From Nematostella vectensis (lineage: Eukaryota; Cnidaria; Anthozoa; Actiniaria; Edwardsiidae): a stretch of DNA of 64,000 bases. Each line of letters starts with the position of its first letter. The first letter of the stretch is position 1. The translations under genes were made by a program, and so were the position numbers. Below, piece after piece: positions 23,001-34,900 of this stretch. The stretch lies in assembly GCF_932526225.1 (NCBI RefSeq), contig NC_064039.1:11364139-11428138 (forward strand), given 5' to 3'. The notes under the pieces were generated by a model that made no database searches, was not told where the DNA came from, and saw only the letters and a program-made list of their open reading frames with translations.

Positions 23001-26000
23001 GAAATGTTCAGTGTTTTTAACATATCATATTAACATTGAATTATTGCTAGAATTATGTATGTGTATTTATTTTAGTGAAATGCCGCTTTTTGGTGGGAGA
23101 ATTGTGTTCCTGTGATGTCATGCTTATGTTATATGTCACTAGTGTAATATAGTAATAGTAATAGTATAATATTTACAGTATAGTCTTCTTTGCTAAGACA
23201 CTTGATCGTTCTTTTTCTTAAATTTTCTTACAGACTTGTCAAGTTCTCCCCTTTTGGAGACTACATTCTTACTGGGATTACAAATGTTACACAAATGGTA
23301 AATTATGGAGATCACTTTCTCTGTGGAAGTAGCAGATTAAACCATCTTATACATAACAGGAAAGAAATACTTGTGGCCACCTATTAGAGGGAACATAAGG
23401 ATGTGTTTGCATGCACTGTATTTGTTTATTTTATGAACCACCCAGAATAGGTATTTAATTTTTGGCAGGGTCGGATCTAGGGGGGGGTGGGGGGGGCGAC
23501 CCTATTTTCAGAAATTTGGCTTAAAAAATAACAAGAAATATAAGGAAATATATGGGAGAACAATAAGTCCGCCCGCCCCCCCTTTATTGAAACTTTTGCT
23601 TCAGCCCCCCCCCCCTCTTTTTTAAACTTCTGGATCTGCCCCTGTTTGGGGTCGCAAGGGAGAGGGGTTACTAGTAGACAGGCACTTATTTGAAAATTGG
23701 GGCCTCATTTCGGACTTCGATTTACTCTGAGATAACAATCATCTCACAGACCCTTGAACTTAGTTCCCATTGATTTCTGTTGTTATCCTTGAGCATCATT
23801 GTCAGAACAGCTGCATCTTCAACATTAGAGACATTGAGATGTTTATTAGGGCAGAGGGACAAAGATGGCACACGCAAGGTTTCATTTATTTCTTAGATGT
23901 GCCCTATTGTAAACTGCTGTTGACATATAGTTTTCGCTTTCTTATAGGAAAACGGGAATGGCTCACAAACAAGGTGATTGTGTTATTTTCTGGTGTTATT
24001 GCGGAGTGAATGGATGGGAATGAAATAACTAGCTTACTGTACAGGATGGGAATTAGTATCGTACCACCTCCAATTATGATTATCTGTCCTGTCTAAAATC
24101 TTGTATTTGTGCAATTATCTCAACAGCAACCAGCCTCCGATCAACCACCTTCTACAGTCTGTTAGCTGCACTCAACTAGACAGTGACCAGGTGTCTCAGT
24201 ACATCTTACGCCAGTCCAACAGCCAATCACAGTCTAGCTCAAACCCCTCTAGCCAATCAGAGATGCTTTCCAGCCAACCCAACCAATTAAGTGAAAGTTA
24301 CCTTTCTAATCAATCAGCACCTAACCAATCAGAAAATAGTTTGTCATCGGTCAACCAATCACAGACAGCCTCTAATTTATCCTTGAATCAGTCAGAAACG
24401 ATTGTAAGTAACTTTTTAGAACCGGCCTCGACTACTCAAGCTTCTTCGAGCCTGCTTAATGAAGAAGTGGATGTCATGCCGCCAACAGAGGGCCGTCTCC
24501 CTTTCCACGCTCAGTCACATACACGACCTCGTCACCGGTCTGAAGTCCTACAACAAGTTCTGAATACTCACCGACACGTCCCTAGACGAGAAGAGACTAT
24601 ACCCACCACAATCGCCGCGTCTGGCCACGAAGCTGCCACCGGGAGTCTAACCTACCCTAGCCGGCAATCAGCAATGTCAAGGACGCGGGGATCAGGGGAT
24701 TACCGTGGGGTTTTCGCGATCTTCCGCGCCCGAGATGGCGGGAGCTGGAACCTGGACACCTCGGAGGTTGAAGGGGAACCCACTGATGTGGGAAGAACGA
24801 GTTTGCTGTTTAACCAGGGAGGCTCTGCATCTGAAAGTATGAGTTTTAGTCAGGTTGATAGTACTAGAGATGCGGCAAATATTATGGAATCAGGAACAGA
24901 CTCGGGAGGTACTTTGACAACAACTTCGCAAGGAGGTCTTCTCTTCACAAGGACGCCGGGACAGAGGAACGTTACACTTAGAAATGTGACCACATCTAGC
25001 GAGCTTGTACCACAGCAAGGTCTGTCCAGTCAACCTGAAGAGTCAGGAAGCTTTGATGATCTAGGTAGAAATACGGGCGGATATTCTGGCGGTACTGCGG
25101 TGTACGATATCTCAGTTCAACCGGAATCTGTGCAAGATACAGGGACGTTTACTAGAATCACCACAAATCCTATGCACGAGCCTGCACTGCATGCCAGCGT
25201 AAGTCATCACTATGACGACGGCAACAGCGGTCGTTCCACTGACGTCACCGTTAGTATGGACTCTGTAGGCCTAGGCAACGAAGAGGGGCCTGGGTACAAT
25301 GCCAACGGTGACCGCCTTTTGTCGGGCGTGGGATCTGTATTCAATGTGGGATCCGTCAGTTCGAGGACAAGTTACGTTTCGCACGGGTCAAACTACAGCT
25401 CAAGCTTGTCCACTCTGTCCAACGCCGAAGGTTCAGGAACAGCTATCGCTACTGCGACTGCGCGAACGTTTCGCCACGTGCACACTGCGGTGGTGATCGC
25501 GAATGGCACCAATGGCGGCCCTCAGGTCGCGCTAAGGACCGCAATCAACCGCGCTATTGCGGGCGCGTTTGCTGGTAGTGGTGAGGGTGCAGTTGCGAGT
25601 AACATTATCAACACTACACACAGGCTACAGTGGTGGGACTTTTCCAAAGTCAAGATGCCGGATATCAAAAATGGTAAGGGACTTTTCCAAAGTCAAGATG
25701 CCGGATATCAAAAATGGTAAGCGACTTTGTCAAAGTCAAGATGCCGGATATCAAGAATGGTTAGCGACTTTGTCAAAGTCAAGATTCCGGATACCAAGAA
25801 TGGTAAGGGGCATTTCCAGAGTCAAGATGCCGGATAGTTGATGCCGGATAGTTTTAACTATCCGGCATCTTGACATCATATCCTTAAAAGATGCCGGATA
25901 TAAAAAATGGTAAGCGACTTTTTCAATGTCAAGATGCCGGATATCAAAAATGGTAAGCGACTTTTCCAAAGTCAAGATGCCGGATATCAAAAATGGTAAG

Positions 26001-27709
26001 GGTCCAAAGTCAAGATGGCGGGTTCTAACAATGGTAAAAACTTTTCCGGCAAAGAGGGGCTTGGTAAAATAATGCCACAATGAGCGCATGTTGTCGGGTG
26101 AGCACTCTGTGTTCAATGTGTGCAATGCCGGGGAATTGCAAATGTAGAGCTTTTGAATTTATTAAAACGTTAAAGTGCGTTTTTTTTTGTTCTCATTACC
26201 ATAATCCTCGTGATTACAAACATCATTTTCATCATCATCAATACTGCCACTATCTTTGTCACCACAATCATAACCGAAATCATCTTTATTACCATTGTAG
26301 CGCCCGTAAATGTAATGATTACCCGCAAATGTAGGAAACCCGCAAATGTAATAAGGTTTTACCCACAATTGAAACATTTGCGGGCGCTACACCATCATCA
26401 TTATCGCTATTGCGCTAAAATGCGCGTTAGTAAATGATCCGATCTAAGTTGCAAGTACACTGAAAAAAGATTATCATTGCGTTCATCAGCAAATACGAAC
26501 GTGCTGGTCCCATGCTGCAAAATCCACAATGACGCCAGCTGCGACATCTCTGCGGACGGTACCCTTCTCGCAACATTCGTGCCAAGTGCCTTTGGTTTCC
26601 CCGACGATGGAATGCTGGGTATTTATTCCTTGAAGAGAGAGAGCCTGGGGCAATGTTTGTTCACAAAAAAGTTTGGTAAGGACTCAATCCTTGTTCAAAC
26701 CCCGCTGTTGTTGTCCGTTATTTCGGTGGCAACTCGGGTAAATAAGTGATAAAAATTCCCCTCGGACCTTGGGATGACTAGTAGGAGTCCCAGACGTCGG
26801 GACTTCTTATTATCCCTCAGTTGCGGGAAAATCTAAATTTCCCTTATAAGTTTGTGATAAGATTTGTCCTTTGGAATGACTGCAAACTCAATGTGCATGC
26901 CTCACTTTAATAAGATATGGACCACATGAAACAGGACTTATTTCTTCCTGTGTTTGCACTATGCTTATGTTTCGATTGACCTATTACACAGGGCCGAATG
27001 CAATTTCCGTCAGCCTATCAGCCTTGAATCGACACGTCGTCGTGGGCCTAGCGGCCAGACGGATCCATTGGCATTTAACGTCACGTCAAATGATGGCGCA
27101 AATCTTCAAACTCGAGGCTGACCGGAAAGCGGAGCAGTCAGACGACACAGGAAGACCACCGGTCCTTCCTCCGGTATTAAAGTGCTCCTCTATTAACTAC
27201 GGGTTTTTGCACTTGAAAGAGATATACTATAGAATGAGCCCATGAGGCTGTATATAACATTTTCTACACCACTTGCGCGAAATCTCGCTTTCTGATTGGT
27301 TGTTAGCTATGGTAAAGAGGACATACCACTGGATTCGTCATTCACACAATCCTTAAAGGTTCACTTGAAGCGACAGAGACGAAAAGCCTTGGTTTAAATT
27401 CGAGAAATTTGGTTCTCAATCTTTTCTAGTAAATGTATTTTCCATTAGGACACTATAAAAGTAACAAAGACTGCAGGGTTTTGAATCTAAAGTTGCATGC
27501 GCTTGAACACGCAAAGGAAAACGCCATTTTTAACGAGTGCGCGCTGTTTTTTATTGTGTAAAATACTGTTTTCGTTGTTTGTGTTGTCGAAAACAAATTT
27601 CCCATAACATTTTGATCATGAGGTGACGAATATCGTGGTGTATAAGAGTAAATACCACGGAAAACTTTGGGAATTTTACTTCACCATCTAATACTACCCC
27701 CCCCCCCCC

Positions 27710-27742
<33 letters not shown>

Positions 27743-28001
27743 AGTTGATTGTTAGGTCCCTCATGTCAAATAAATCATTGTTCTTTAGGTTAACTGTCTT
27801 TGCTTCAGGATCTTTAGCGGTCTCCCCTAAGTTGTTTGTTTGTTCACACAGGCCGTATGTAACATTGTGCTCCATGAGCGGGATAACGAGCGCCGGTCAC
27901 ATGTTAGCGTTAATGCCGCCTTCTGGCACCCTGTGGTGGGCTGTGGCATCGTTTACGGGACAAACCGAGGCGACCTGAGACTAGTGCGTCAGCGAAGGTG
28001 A
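20053..28001 (+). CDS. AMBRA1: AMBRA1-like WD40 autophagy scaffold / CUL4-DDB1 receptor (9 exons)
   Basis: AMBRA1 promotes autophagy through Beclin 1 and serves as a substrate receptor of the CUL4-DDB1 ubiquitin ligase. Exons read as 20053-20181, 21749-21807, 22160-22343, 22412-22584, 23234-23297, 24134-25673, 26490-26675, 26992-27173 and 27852-28001, in frame for 888 residues. Exon 1 ([12 protein letters not shown]) resembles the N-terminal DDB1-binding helix. Residues ~44-203 are WD40 repeats ([38 protein letters not shown]). Exon 6 is a long Ser/Asn/Gln-rich disordered region ending in [20 protein letters not shown]. The C-terminal conserved half follows ([51 protein letters not shown]). 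It is shorter than human AMBRA1 (~1,300). The last exon could splice at CGAAG|GTGAGA instead of stopping at the TGA, and an extra exon may hide between 23,298 and 24,133. Confidence 0.9.
23467..23645 (+). mobile_element. MITE-like element, copy 2 of 3
   Basis: About 180 bp from 'gtcggatctagggggggg' to 'aaacttctggatctgcccctg', inverted relative to the copy at 16,975-17,153. It shares 'ataacaagaaatataaggaa' with both other copies. Situated in the AMBRA1 intron between exons 5 and 6. Confidence 0.75.
25634..26040 (+). repeat. 43-bp tandem array containing the AMBRA1 exon 6 splice donor
   Basis: About eight units of 'acttttccaaagtcaagatg' + 'ccggatatcaaaaatggtaa' + 'gcg'. The first unit is the authentic end of AMBRA1 exon 6 ([13 protein letters not shown]) with its donor ATG|GTAAGG at 25,673/25,674. 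Later units repeat the donor: GTAAG at about 25,717, 25,803, 25,910, 25,953 and 25,995, with weakened forms at about 25,760 (gttagc) and 26,035 (gtaaaa). One unit is interrupted by a small inversion around 25,838-25,880. As 43 is not a multiple of 3, only the first donor keeps the frame of the next exon. Confidence 0.92.
26297..26390. mobile_element. 94-bp MITE-like inverted repeat
   Basis: Starts GTAGCGCCCGTAAATGT and ends ACATTTGCGGGCGCTAC, a 17-bp terminal inverted repeat with one mismatch. Internal copies of 'acccgcaaatgta' add to the secondary structure. It is flanked by similar 'accatt' and 'accatc', possibly the target duplication. Located in an AMBRA1 intron. Confidence 0.75.
27699..27740 (+). 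repeat. Poly-C/poly-A tract
   Basis: A run of C directly followed by about 30 A in the last AMBRA1 intron. This could be a retroposed tail, but no element body was recognised on its 5' side. Confidence 0.85.
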
Positions 28002-28560
28002 GAGGTCCTGGTAACCAATAATAACTGATGTACACGGGAGAAGTGGCGGCGTCAGACCAAGGCAAATAGCGTCTTTAATTACTGTGAATGTATTTATAAT
28101 TTTGATGAAAGAGCAGAATCTTTTTATATTTATTTTGTTAAGAATTTCTAAAAGATAATTCTACTCCTGATTTATTTTGTCCCTGCAAAATCTGGTACCG
28201 CTATACCTTTATTAAACGCTATTTATGTAAAACGGGAGAGGCGTGGTTGCACGTGAGTGTACGAATGTTTGGTGTTGATGATTTGTAGAACCCCGTTAAA
28301 ATAACCACAATCGTATTCGCGTAAACGGAGTAGAAGGAATTCCTTCTACTCCGTTTACGCGAATCCGAAGTAACGACAACTTTTGCTCAAAATATTTGTA
28401 TAAATTATCATTAGTTTTATCATTCTGTTATATGAGATCTCTTATAAACTGTTTTACACTGATGTTTGTACCAACCCAGCATTGTTCATAGAGTTATAAT
28501 AAAATCAGATAGCCCCATGTCTCAGTCTGTGCAAGACGTTTTACATGTAATTGAGTTCTA
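28002..28560. other. AMBRA1 3' flank
   Basis: Follows the AMBRA1 stop codon. It holds AT-rich sequence, candidate AATAAA-like signals ('tataataaaatc' near 28,496) and the 50-bp palindrome described separately. No other gene is seen. Confidence 0.5.
28315..28364. repeat. Perfect 50-bp palindrome without spacer
   Basis: attcgcgtaaacggagtaga + aggaa is followed directly by its exact reverse complement, with the centre between 28,339 and 28,340 at a GAATTC. The next flanking pair (t/c) does not match, so the palindrome is exactly 50 bp. Confidence 0.95.
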
Positions 28561-28944
28561 AATAACAAGGGCAAAGGACCACCAGTCAATTAATGTTTTA
28601 ATGAGAATTATTGCTAGACACCCTTAATGTTTCACTTAGCCGGGATAGTCCTGTTATTATCACACATTCGGAGCTTGAAGCAACATCGTTGTGATGAATC
28701 TAGAAAGATAGCATACGCACTTAATCAGTCAGAGCGTATCATTTGAAATAGAACACTCGAGGAATTACATACACATATCGTATAAAGCTATCTAAAAGTA
28801 AAAGATCAATCTTCAAGATTCAGAATACACATTTTAATTTAATTGACTAGGACCACCCTTTAACGTGACTCTCTTTTAGCATTTCTCTGTTGGTGATGGG
28901 CAAAAGGTAAGCACACTAAAGACCAAATCTCTAGACTCGCCTTT

Positions 28945-31900
28945 TCAAGCTGTTCCGTTAACGACACTTCCGTCAAACCAGATCTTCTTAGCGATATCGA
29001 TCTTGGTTGTTATCTCGGCTCCTCCTTCGATTTCCACTCTCACTTCGTACTCTGACTTGTCCAGGGGGTCCACGATCGCGTTGTTAGACGTCTGGGGGGT
29101 CCCAGAGAATGGCATCTTGATCTCAACGCCATATAGCAGGATCAGGGGGGACACGCCCTCCGGTACAGCGCTTAACTCGACGAGCTAGTATTTAAATAAA
29201 AACATTAGTAGTGGTAATAATAACAGTAATGATGGTGATGATGAAGATGATAAACGTCTGTCGGGCAAACGTTATTGAATGGTCGAGCGGTATTACGTCA
29301 TCAACCTATCTTTTGGGCTTTTAATTTGGGCTCCATTATTTGAAAGACGGCAAAATATGATAAGAACACGAGGATAGAAAAAGTATGAGATTTATAGTAA
29401 AAAATACTTACGTAACTTGCATGTGCAACTAACGTACTACGTACTTATGTAACTTACGTGCCCAAATCGGAGACTTACAACACAACAAGACTTGTGTATT
29501 GAGTTGGAATTTGATATTAGCGGTTTTCGTTCGTCGATGAACATTTTGCACAAGTACTTAGTGATCACCAATGTGTCAAGTGTTTTCATGGCTTGGAATA
29601 AAAAAGTTTGTAAGAGTCTATTATTCAACTGGGAATTCATTTAAGTATCGATTAGTGGCCTTGGCCTTCAAAACCTATACGTATTATTATAAAACCCAAT
29701 GAAAGACTAATAAATAAAAAATTTGGCGACAAAAATCATTTTAAAAATCATTTTATACATTTCTGAGGAAGAGCAAAAACATAGCATTTAATAGTACCTG
29801 CAGGAAGTCCGGCTGTTTGGTTGGAATGTGCATAAGGAAGGCCTTGCCAGCTGAGCCATACATGAAGTATCTGCTTGATTCTGGATATTCCTTCACCCTA
29901 TGATCGAAGTGTTCAAATCTGGCCACGTCTACCACCCTGACCGTCGTCCGCATAAACGGCGCCTTCCCCTCCGTTGGCAAGCCGTAGTAGCAGTCAACCT
30001 ACACATGGGACAATGCAGAGCGTACTTATACGTTAACATCATGCGGGAAAAAGCTGAATCCACTAAACGTTGATGTGTGGAGCACTTTATTCTTTGTACA
30101 CCGAATTACCCAGCACCCACCCCTCCCCCTTAATCTTATTTGCTAGTACTGCGGATGTTAAAGTAAGAAGGATAGCGTGTTTTGGTAGAAGATTTGTATC
30201 CATTCTTTGGCTAACGAGTGATAATGTGACAATAGGCCTTCTTTTGAAGGCTAGAATAGCATTTGTGTTAAAATGTTAAAGATGGGATCCCAGTTTCAAA
30301 CAACTTTTGATGAATAAAACTCAACTATTCTATGAGTGCCAAGTCGAAACCTTATTAGTTTCAAAATTCCCGCTTTTTTGCCCTCTCGATTTGACCGAGT
30401 TCCCTTTGGTAAAACCTAATTATCACTAATTACCATAAGTAAACATTTTGGCTGTGGGGACACTGCTATTAAAGGAAAGAAAAACCTACACAAATTCCCC
30501 TTTAGGGAGCTCATATCCGGAGGCTTAAAGAGCAGTCATTATTTATCTGGGGGGGGGGGGGGGCACGATTTTCTAAACTCGGATTTGGGGGAGGGCCTAT
30601 TGAACAGGCATATTTTGATCAATTTCCGGACCTCATGAAATTCAACATTTATTCCTGGGGAGAATCCCCAAATTCCCTACATATATATCCCCTATATAAT
30701 GCGTGAGTGCAGGCGTTCATATAACAGTGCTCAATACATAGGTGTAGAGCGGGGTATATCTTGGTTTGTAGGGAAAAAAAACACGCAAACTACCGTTTCA
30801 TCTCTACAAGCCTGTTTCGTGGTTACTCATTAGGAGATTTTTTATATATATACAGCCGTTTCCTATCCAATAAATATATATAGAGATAGATGCCTTTTGT
30901 CTTTCCATCAGATTTTGACAGCTAAACAAAGGGTACCTACATATATTTGTTTCTCGGATAGGACAACATTTCGGGAAACTGCTATAATCGGCTCAAGATA
31001 TGCTCTCTGGATCTGATCAACTGCTGTACATATAATGCTTGGTGACATTTTAGTGATTATCTACCATGGTGTGGAACGCAGAGCTAGGGAGGCGCGCTCT
31101 TCTTAATTACAAATGATAACAACAACATGCTAGAGCGCGTATACAGGCTGAGCTAAACGTTGTTTAGTTCTTCAGTCATGGCACGACGTCATGTACGGCT
31201 CTCCAAATGAACTTTCCCAATAAGCACCGATGTGCCCGTCATCTAAAGACGATCCGTCATCTCCGTCATCTCCTTTATCATTATCTTCTTCGTCTTCGTC
31301 TTCTACTTCTCTTCCCTGTACTTTCGGGAGAAATTCCCGTAGTAGAATTTTCCCACTGTCATTCAGCTAAGGGAACTTTTCAGAATGCAAATTTCGTAGC
31401 CATCTTTTCTCGCGTTACCCCAGGTTTGCGAGAACCCATTCGTCTAGATCGTGTTTAGTCGATAGCATCATCATCTTCGACAAACGGAGAGATTTTCTTC
31501 AGCAGTTCTAGGGACCGCTTTGAAATTGGCGCCTTTTCCGGGCAGCAGCGTGGTGCCTGTTTTGCTTGCGTTTTCATGATTTTCTTTTTGTTGAGGCAGA
31601 AAACCGACCCCAAAAGCAAAAAAAGCTGACATGAGCCTTCTCGAAGAAAAATGTACAACAGCCCCTGTCAGCGCATGCTATAGTAGCATCGGTTATTTGT
31701 ATTTTTAGGTGAAATTGAGGACGAATCTATCGATGCATTTAGCAAGGGGTTCATCACAAACAAGAACTTTGTCACGGACTACTTACATTACCTGAAAGAC
31801 CTTGAGTTTAAAAAGAAAAAGAGGCAAGGGTGACAGCTAACGAAAAAGAGAAGAAGCGAGATCTCTCGCTCTGGAGATTTAAACAAAGGGAAAGTGTCTG

Positions 31901-34900
31901 TCCTAGATCTCTATATTAAGCATTACAAGCTTAAATGCCCGCGAAGTAGTAGTAGTAGTAGTAAGTAGTAATGCTTTATTTATACACGGTAAACTCTCAG
32001 TATAATAGTTATCTTATAATATCTAATTATTATCTTATTTATAATATCTAATCGAAGCTATATAAAAATATATAATAAATAGTTATTAAAATACTGCTTC
32101 TCAGAGTGCCGTGTGTGCGAGAAAATAGGATTAGATAAAGAGTTTGCTGCAGCCTCTTTAAAATGTACTAAGGGTTTTTGCTTGCCTCAACTCAGTTGGA
32201 AGGCTATTCCAAAGCACAGCACCACTGTAGCTGAAACTATCCTTCAGATATTTGGTGCGGGGCTTTGGAATAGCTAATTTGCCCTCTCTGTCTCTCAACG
32301 TATACCTGGTAACGCTATTACGATCCATAAAAAGAGATGACAAATAGTCCGGTGCACCATGCAGTAATTTATGGACCATAATAGCTTTTTGAAACTTCCT
32401 TTGGCTCTCGAGTCTTTTCCAGCCTAGCTGATGAATAAGAGGGTCGGCACTAGTGTAATAGCTGGAAAAAGTCATAACCCTTGCCGCCCGGTTTTGTAAC
32501 TTTTAAAGTTTATAGGCTAGGGAAATGTTACAATTGTCCCAGGCGAGAGAGCAATAATCAAAATGTGGTTGGACTAAAGAATTGTAAATGTACCGCAATG
32601 TTGTAGCTGGGACAAATTGTCTAATTGGTTAATTTGTGTATATGCTCACCCCAAGAAAGATTTTCATCAATAAGCACCCCAAGAGATTTGGTATGAGGTA
32701 CTTGCTTTACGGGTACCCCTTCGATTGCCAAAGAGGTGCTGATTCGAAGGTGGAAAGACGTTGTCTGGAGCCAATAAGCATGAACTCCGTCTTAGATTGG
32801 TTCAGGGTGAGCATATTAGCGACAAGCCACTCACCAACATTCGCAAGGTCTTGATTTAAATAAAGATTTATGTCTTCAATATTATTACTCGCAAAAGTGA
32901 GGTGAGTGTCGTCAGCGTACATGCGTGGCTTTGAGTGTTCTAAGCAATTTGGCAGATTGTTGATATATATTAGGAAGAGAAGTGGACCTAATATTGTGTC
33001 TGTGGAACTCCACAAAGAAAGGTGCGATCATTAGACAGATGACCATTCACGAAACATTTCTGGCTCCAACCATGGAGGTAAGACGCAAACCAATTACTCG
33101 CAGAACACCCAAAGCCGTAAGCATCTAATTTTGAGAGATGAATTGAATGATCGACAGTGTCAAAGACCTTCTTGAGGCCAAGAAAGACTACCGAGTTGAT
33201 ATTGCCGCGGTCGATGTTATATGCCCAATCATTTGTTGCCCCAAGAAGGGCAGTGACTGTAGAGTGAAGGCATCGAAACCCTGATTGACACTTAGATGGA
33301 ATATTATTGTTGGTCGAGAAAGCATAGGCTTGATCGTAAAGTATCCGTTCGAATACTTTCGCCACAACCGGAATGATTGAAATTGGGCGGTAATTATTCA
33401 TGTCTCTGCGCTCCCCTTGCTTGAATAGGGGCAGGACTTTTGCACATTTCCACTCATCGGGAAAATACACTTCTCAATGGAACGATTAAAAATAGCGCAC
33501 AGCTATTCTCGAAGAAGTCTAGTTGATATTTTATCCAAACCCGTTGCTTTGTTTTTATAAAGTTTAGACAAAAGAAATAGGACTATGGAGCGATTGGTTG
33601 GCTTTAAATGGAACTTGGTACTTAATGATTTACATGAAAGAAAAACGAACGGCTATTATTATCACTTACCGGTATCTCATTTGCGAGTTTAGGGCCAATA
33701 CCGGCAAAATAATTATTGAATTCATCAGAATTTTTTTGAGAATCACTTATGGTGGATTCATTTAACTTAATTTCGTTGATTTGTTGCTCATTTCCTTTCC
33801 GTTAAGTTAACTCGTTTATAATATTCCAAGTTTTCATTACATTATTTTCATTTTCATAAAATGCATTATTATAGTACGATTGTTTCGCCAATTTTAGCTC
33901 ATTGTTCACAGAATTACGAAGTTTCTTGAAAACAACCCAATCTACGGGGTCTTTAGAGCGCATCGCTTTAAACTTTTGAATATCCCGCTCGTGCACGCTT
34001 CACACGCACGGGAGCATGTCTATCAACAATGCAATTAAAGTTTGCCTTCCAAACATGCCACATATCGTTCGGATCGTTTAGTGTATTGACAACTTCCCAA
34101 TCCTGTGAACTAATATCGGCTCTAAAACTGGCCGGGTCAAAATTTTTGAAGTTCCTATAGGTTCAAGTTTTGTGATCCTTGTTAGATAGACCAGTAGAGA
34201 GCTTACGGAAATTATAGATTAAGCTATGATCACTAATGCCGACATGAGAGACACCGGAGCAAATTACATTATCTGACGAATTAGTGAAAATTAAATCAAT
34301 CATAGTAGAAGAAGATTCTATCAACTGCTCGAGGTTATATAAGTCTGCGATACTAGAGAAAATTTTAGAATTATGGTCTAAGGTGGCCGCGCCTAAATTG
34401 CAGTTGATGTCACCTAATAGCCAATATTCAACATTCTCGGCATCTAGCTTACCAATTAAAGCTCTTCGGTACCCCTTCGATTGCCAAAGATGGTGCTGAT
34501 TCGAAGGTGGAAAGACGTTGTCTGGAGCCAATAAGCATGAACTCCGTCTTAGATTGGTTCAGGGTGAGCATATTAGCGACAAGCCACTCACCAACATTCG
34601 CAAGGTCTTGATTTAATATTCAATATTCAACATTCAACATTCTCGGCATCTAGCTTACCAATTAAAGCCTCAAATAAATCGAATTTATCCACCGTAGAGT
34701 TAGGTGGACGATACCAAGTTACCAAGAGAAATGTCTTGCAGCTCGGTTTGCGGATTTCGAGGCACAAATTTTCTAATTGATCAACAGATAAATCCGGACG
34801 GAGAGAAAAATTACTATTTTCACGAATATAAAAACAAATACCTCCTCCAGATTCTCCGTTGTCAACATTTTTGCCATCCGCTCTGTCGCGGCGGATTATA

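Noticed and set aside
24101-24133. Upstream in-frame methionine before AMBRA1 exon 6
   Set aside because: Falls before the in-phase acceptor and is intronic; the protein continues from exon 5.
27745-27978. Plus-strand frame over the last AMBRA1 exon
   Set aside because: Wrong frame: the AMBRA1 frame ([10 protein letters not shown]) is offset and matches the family.
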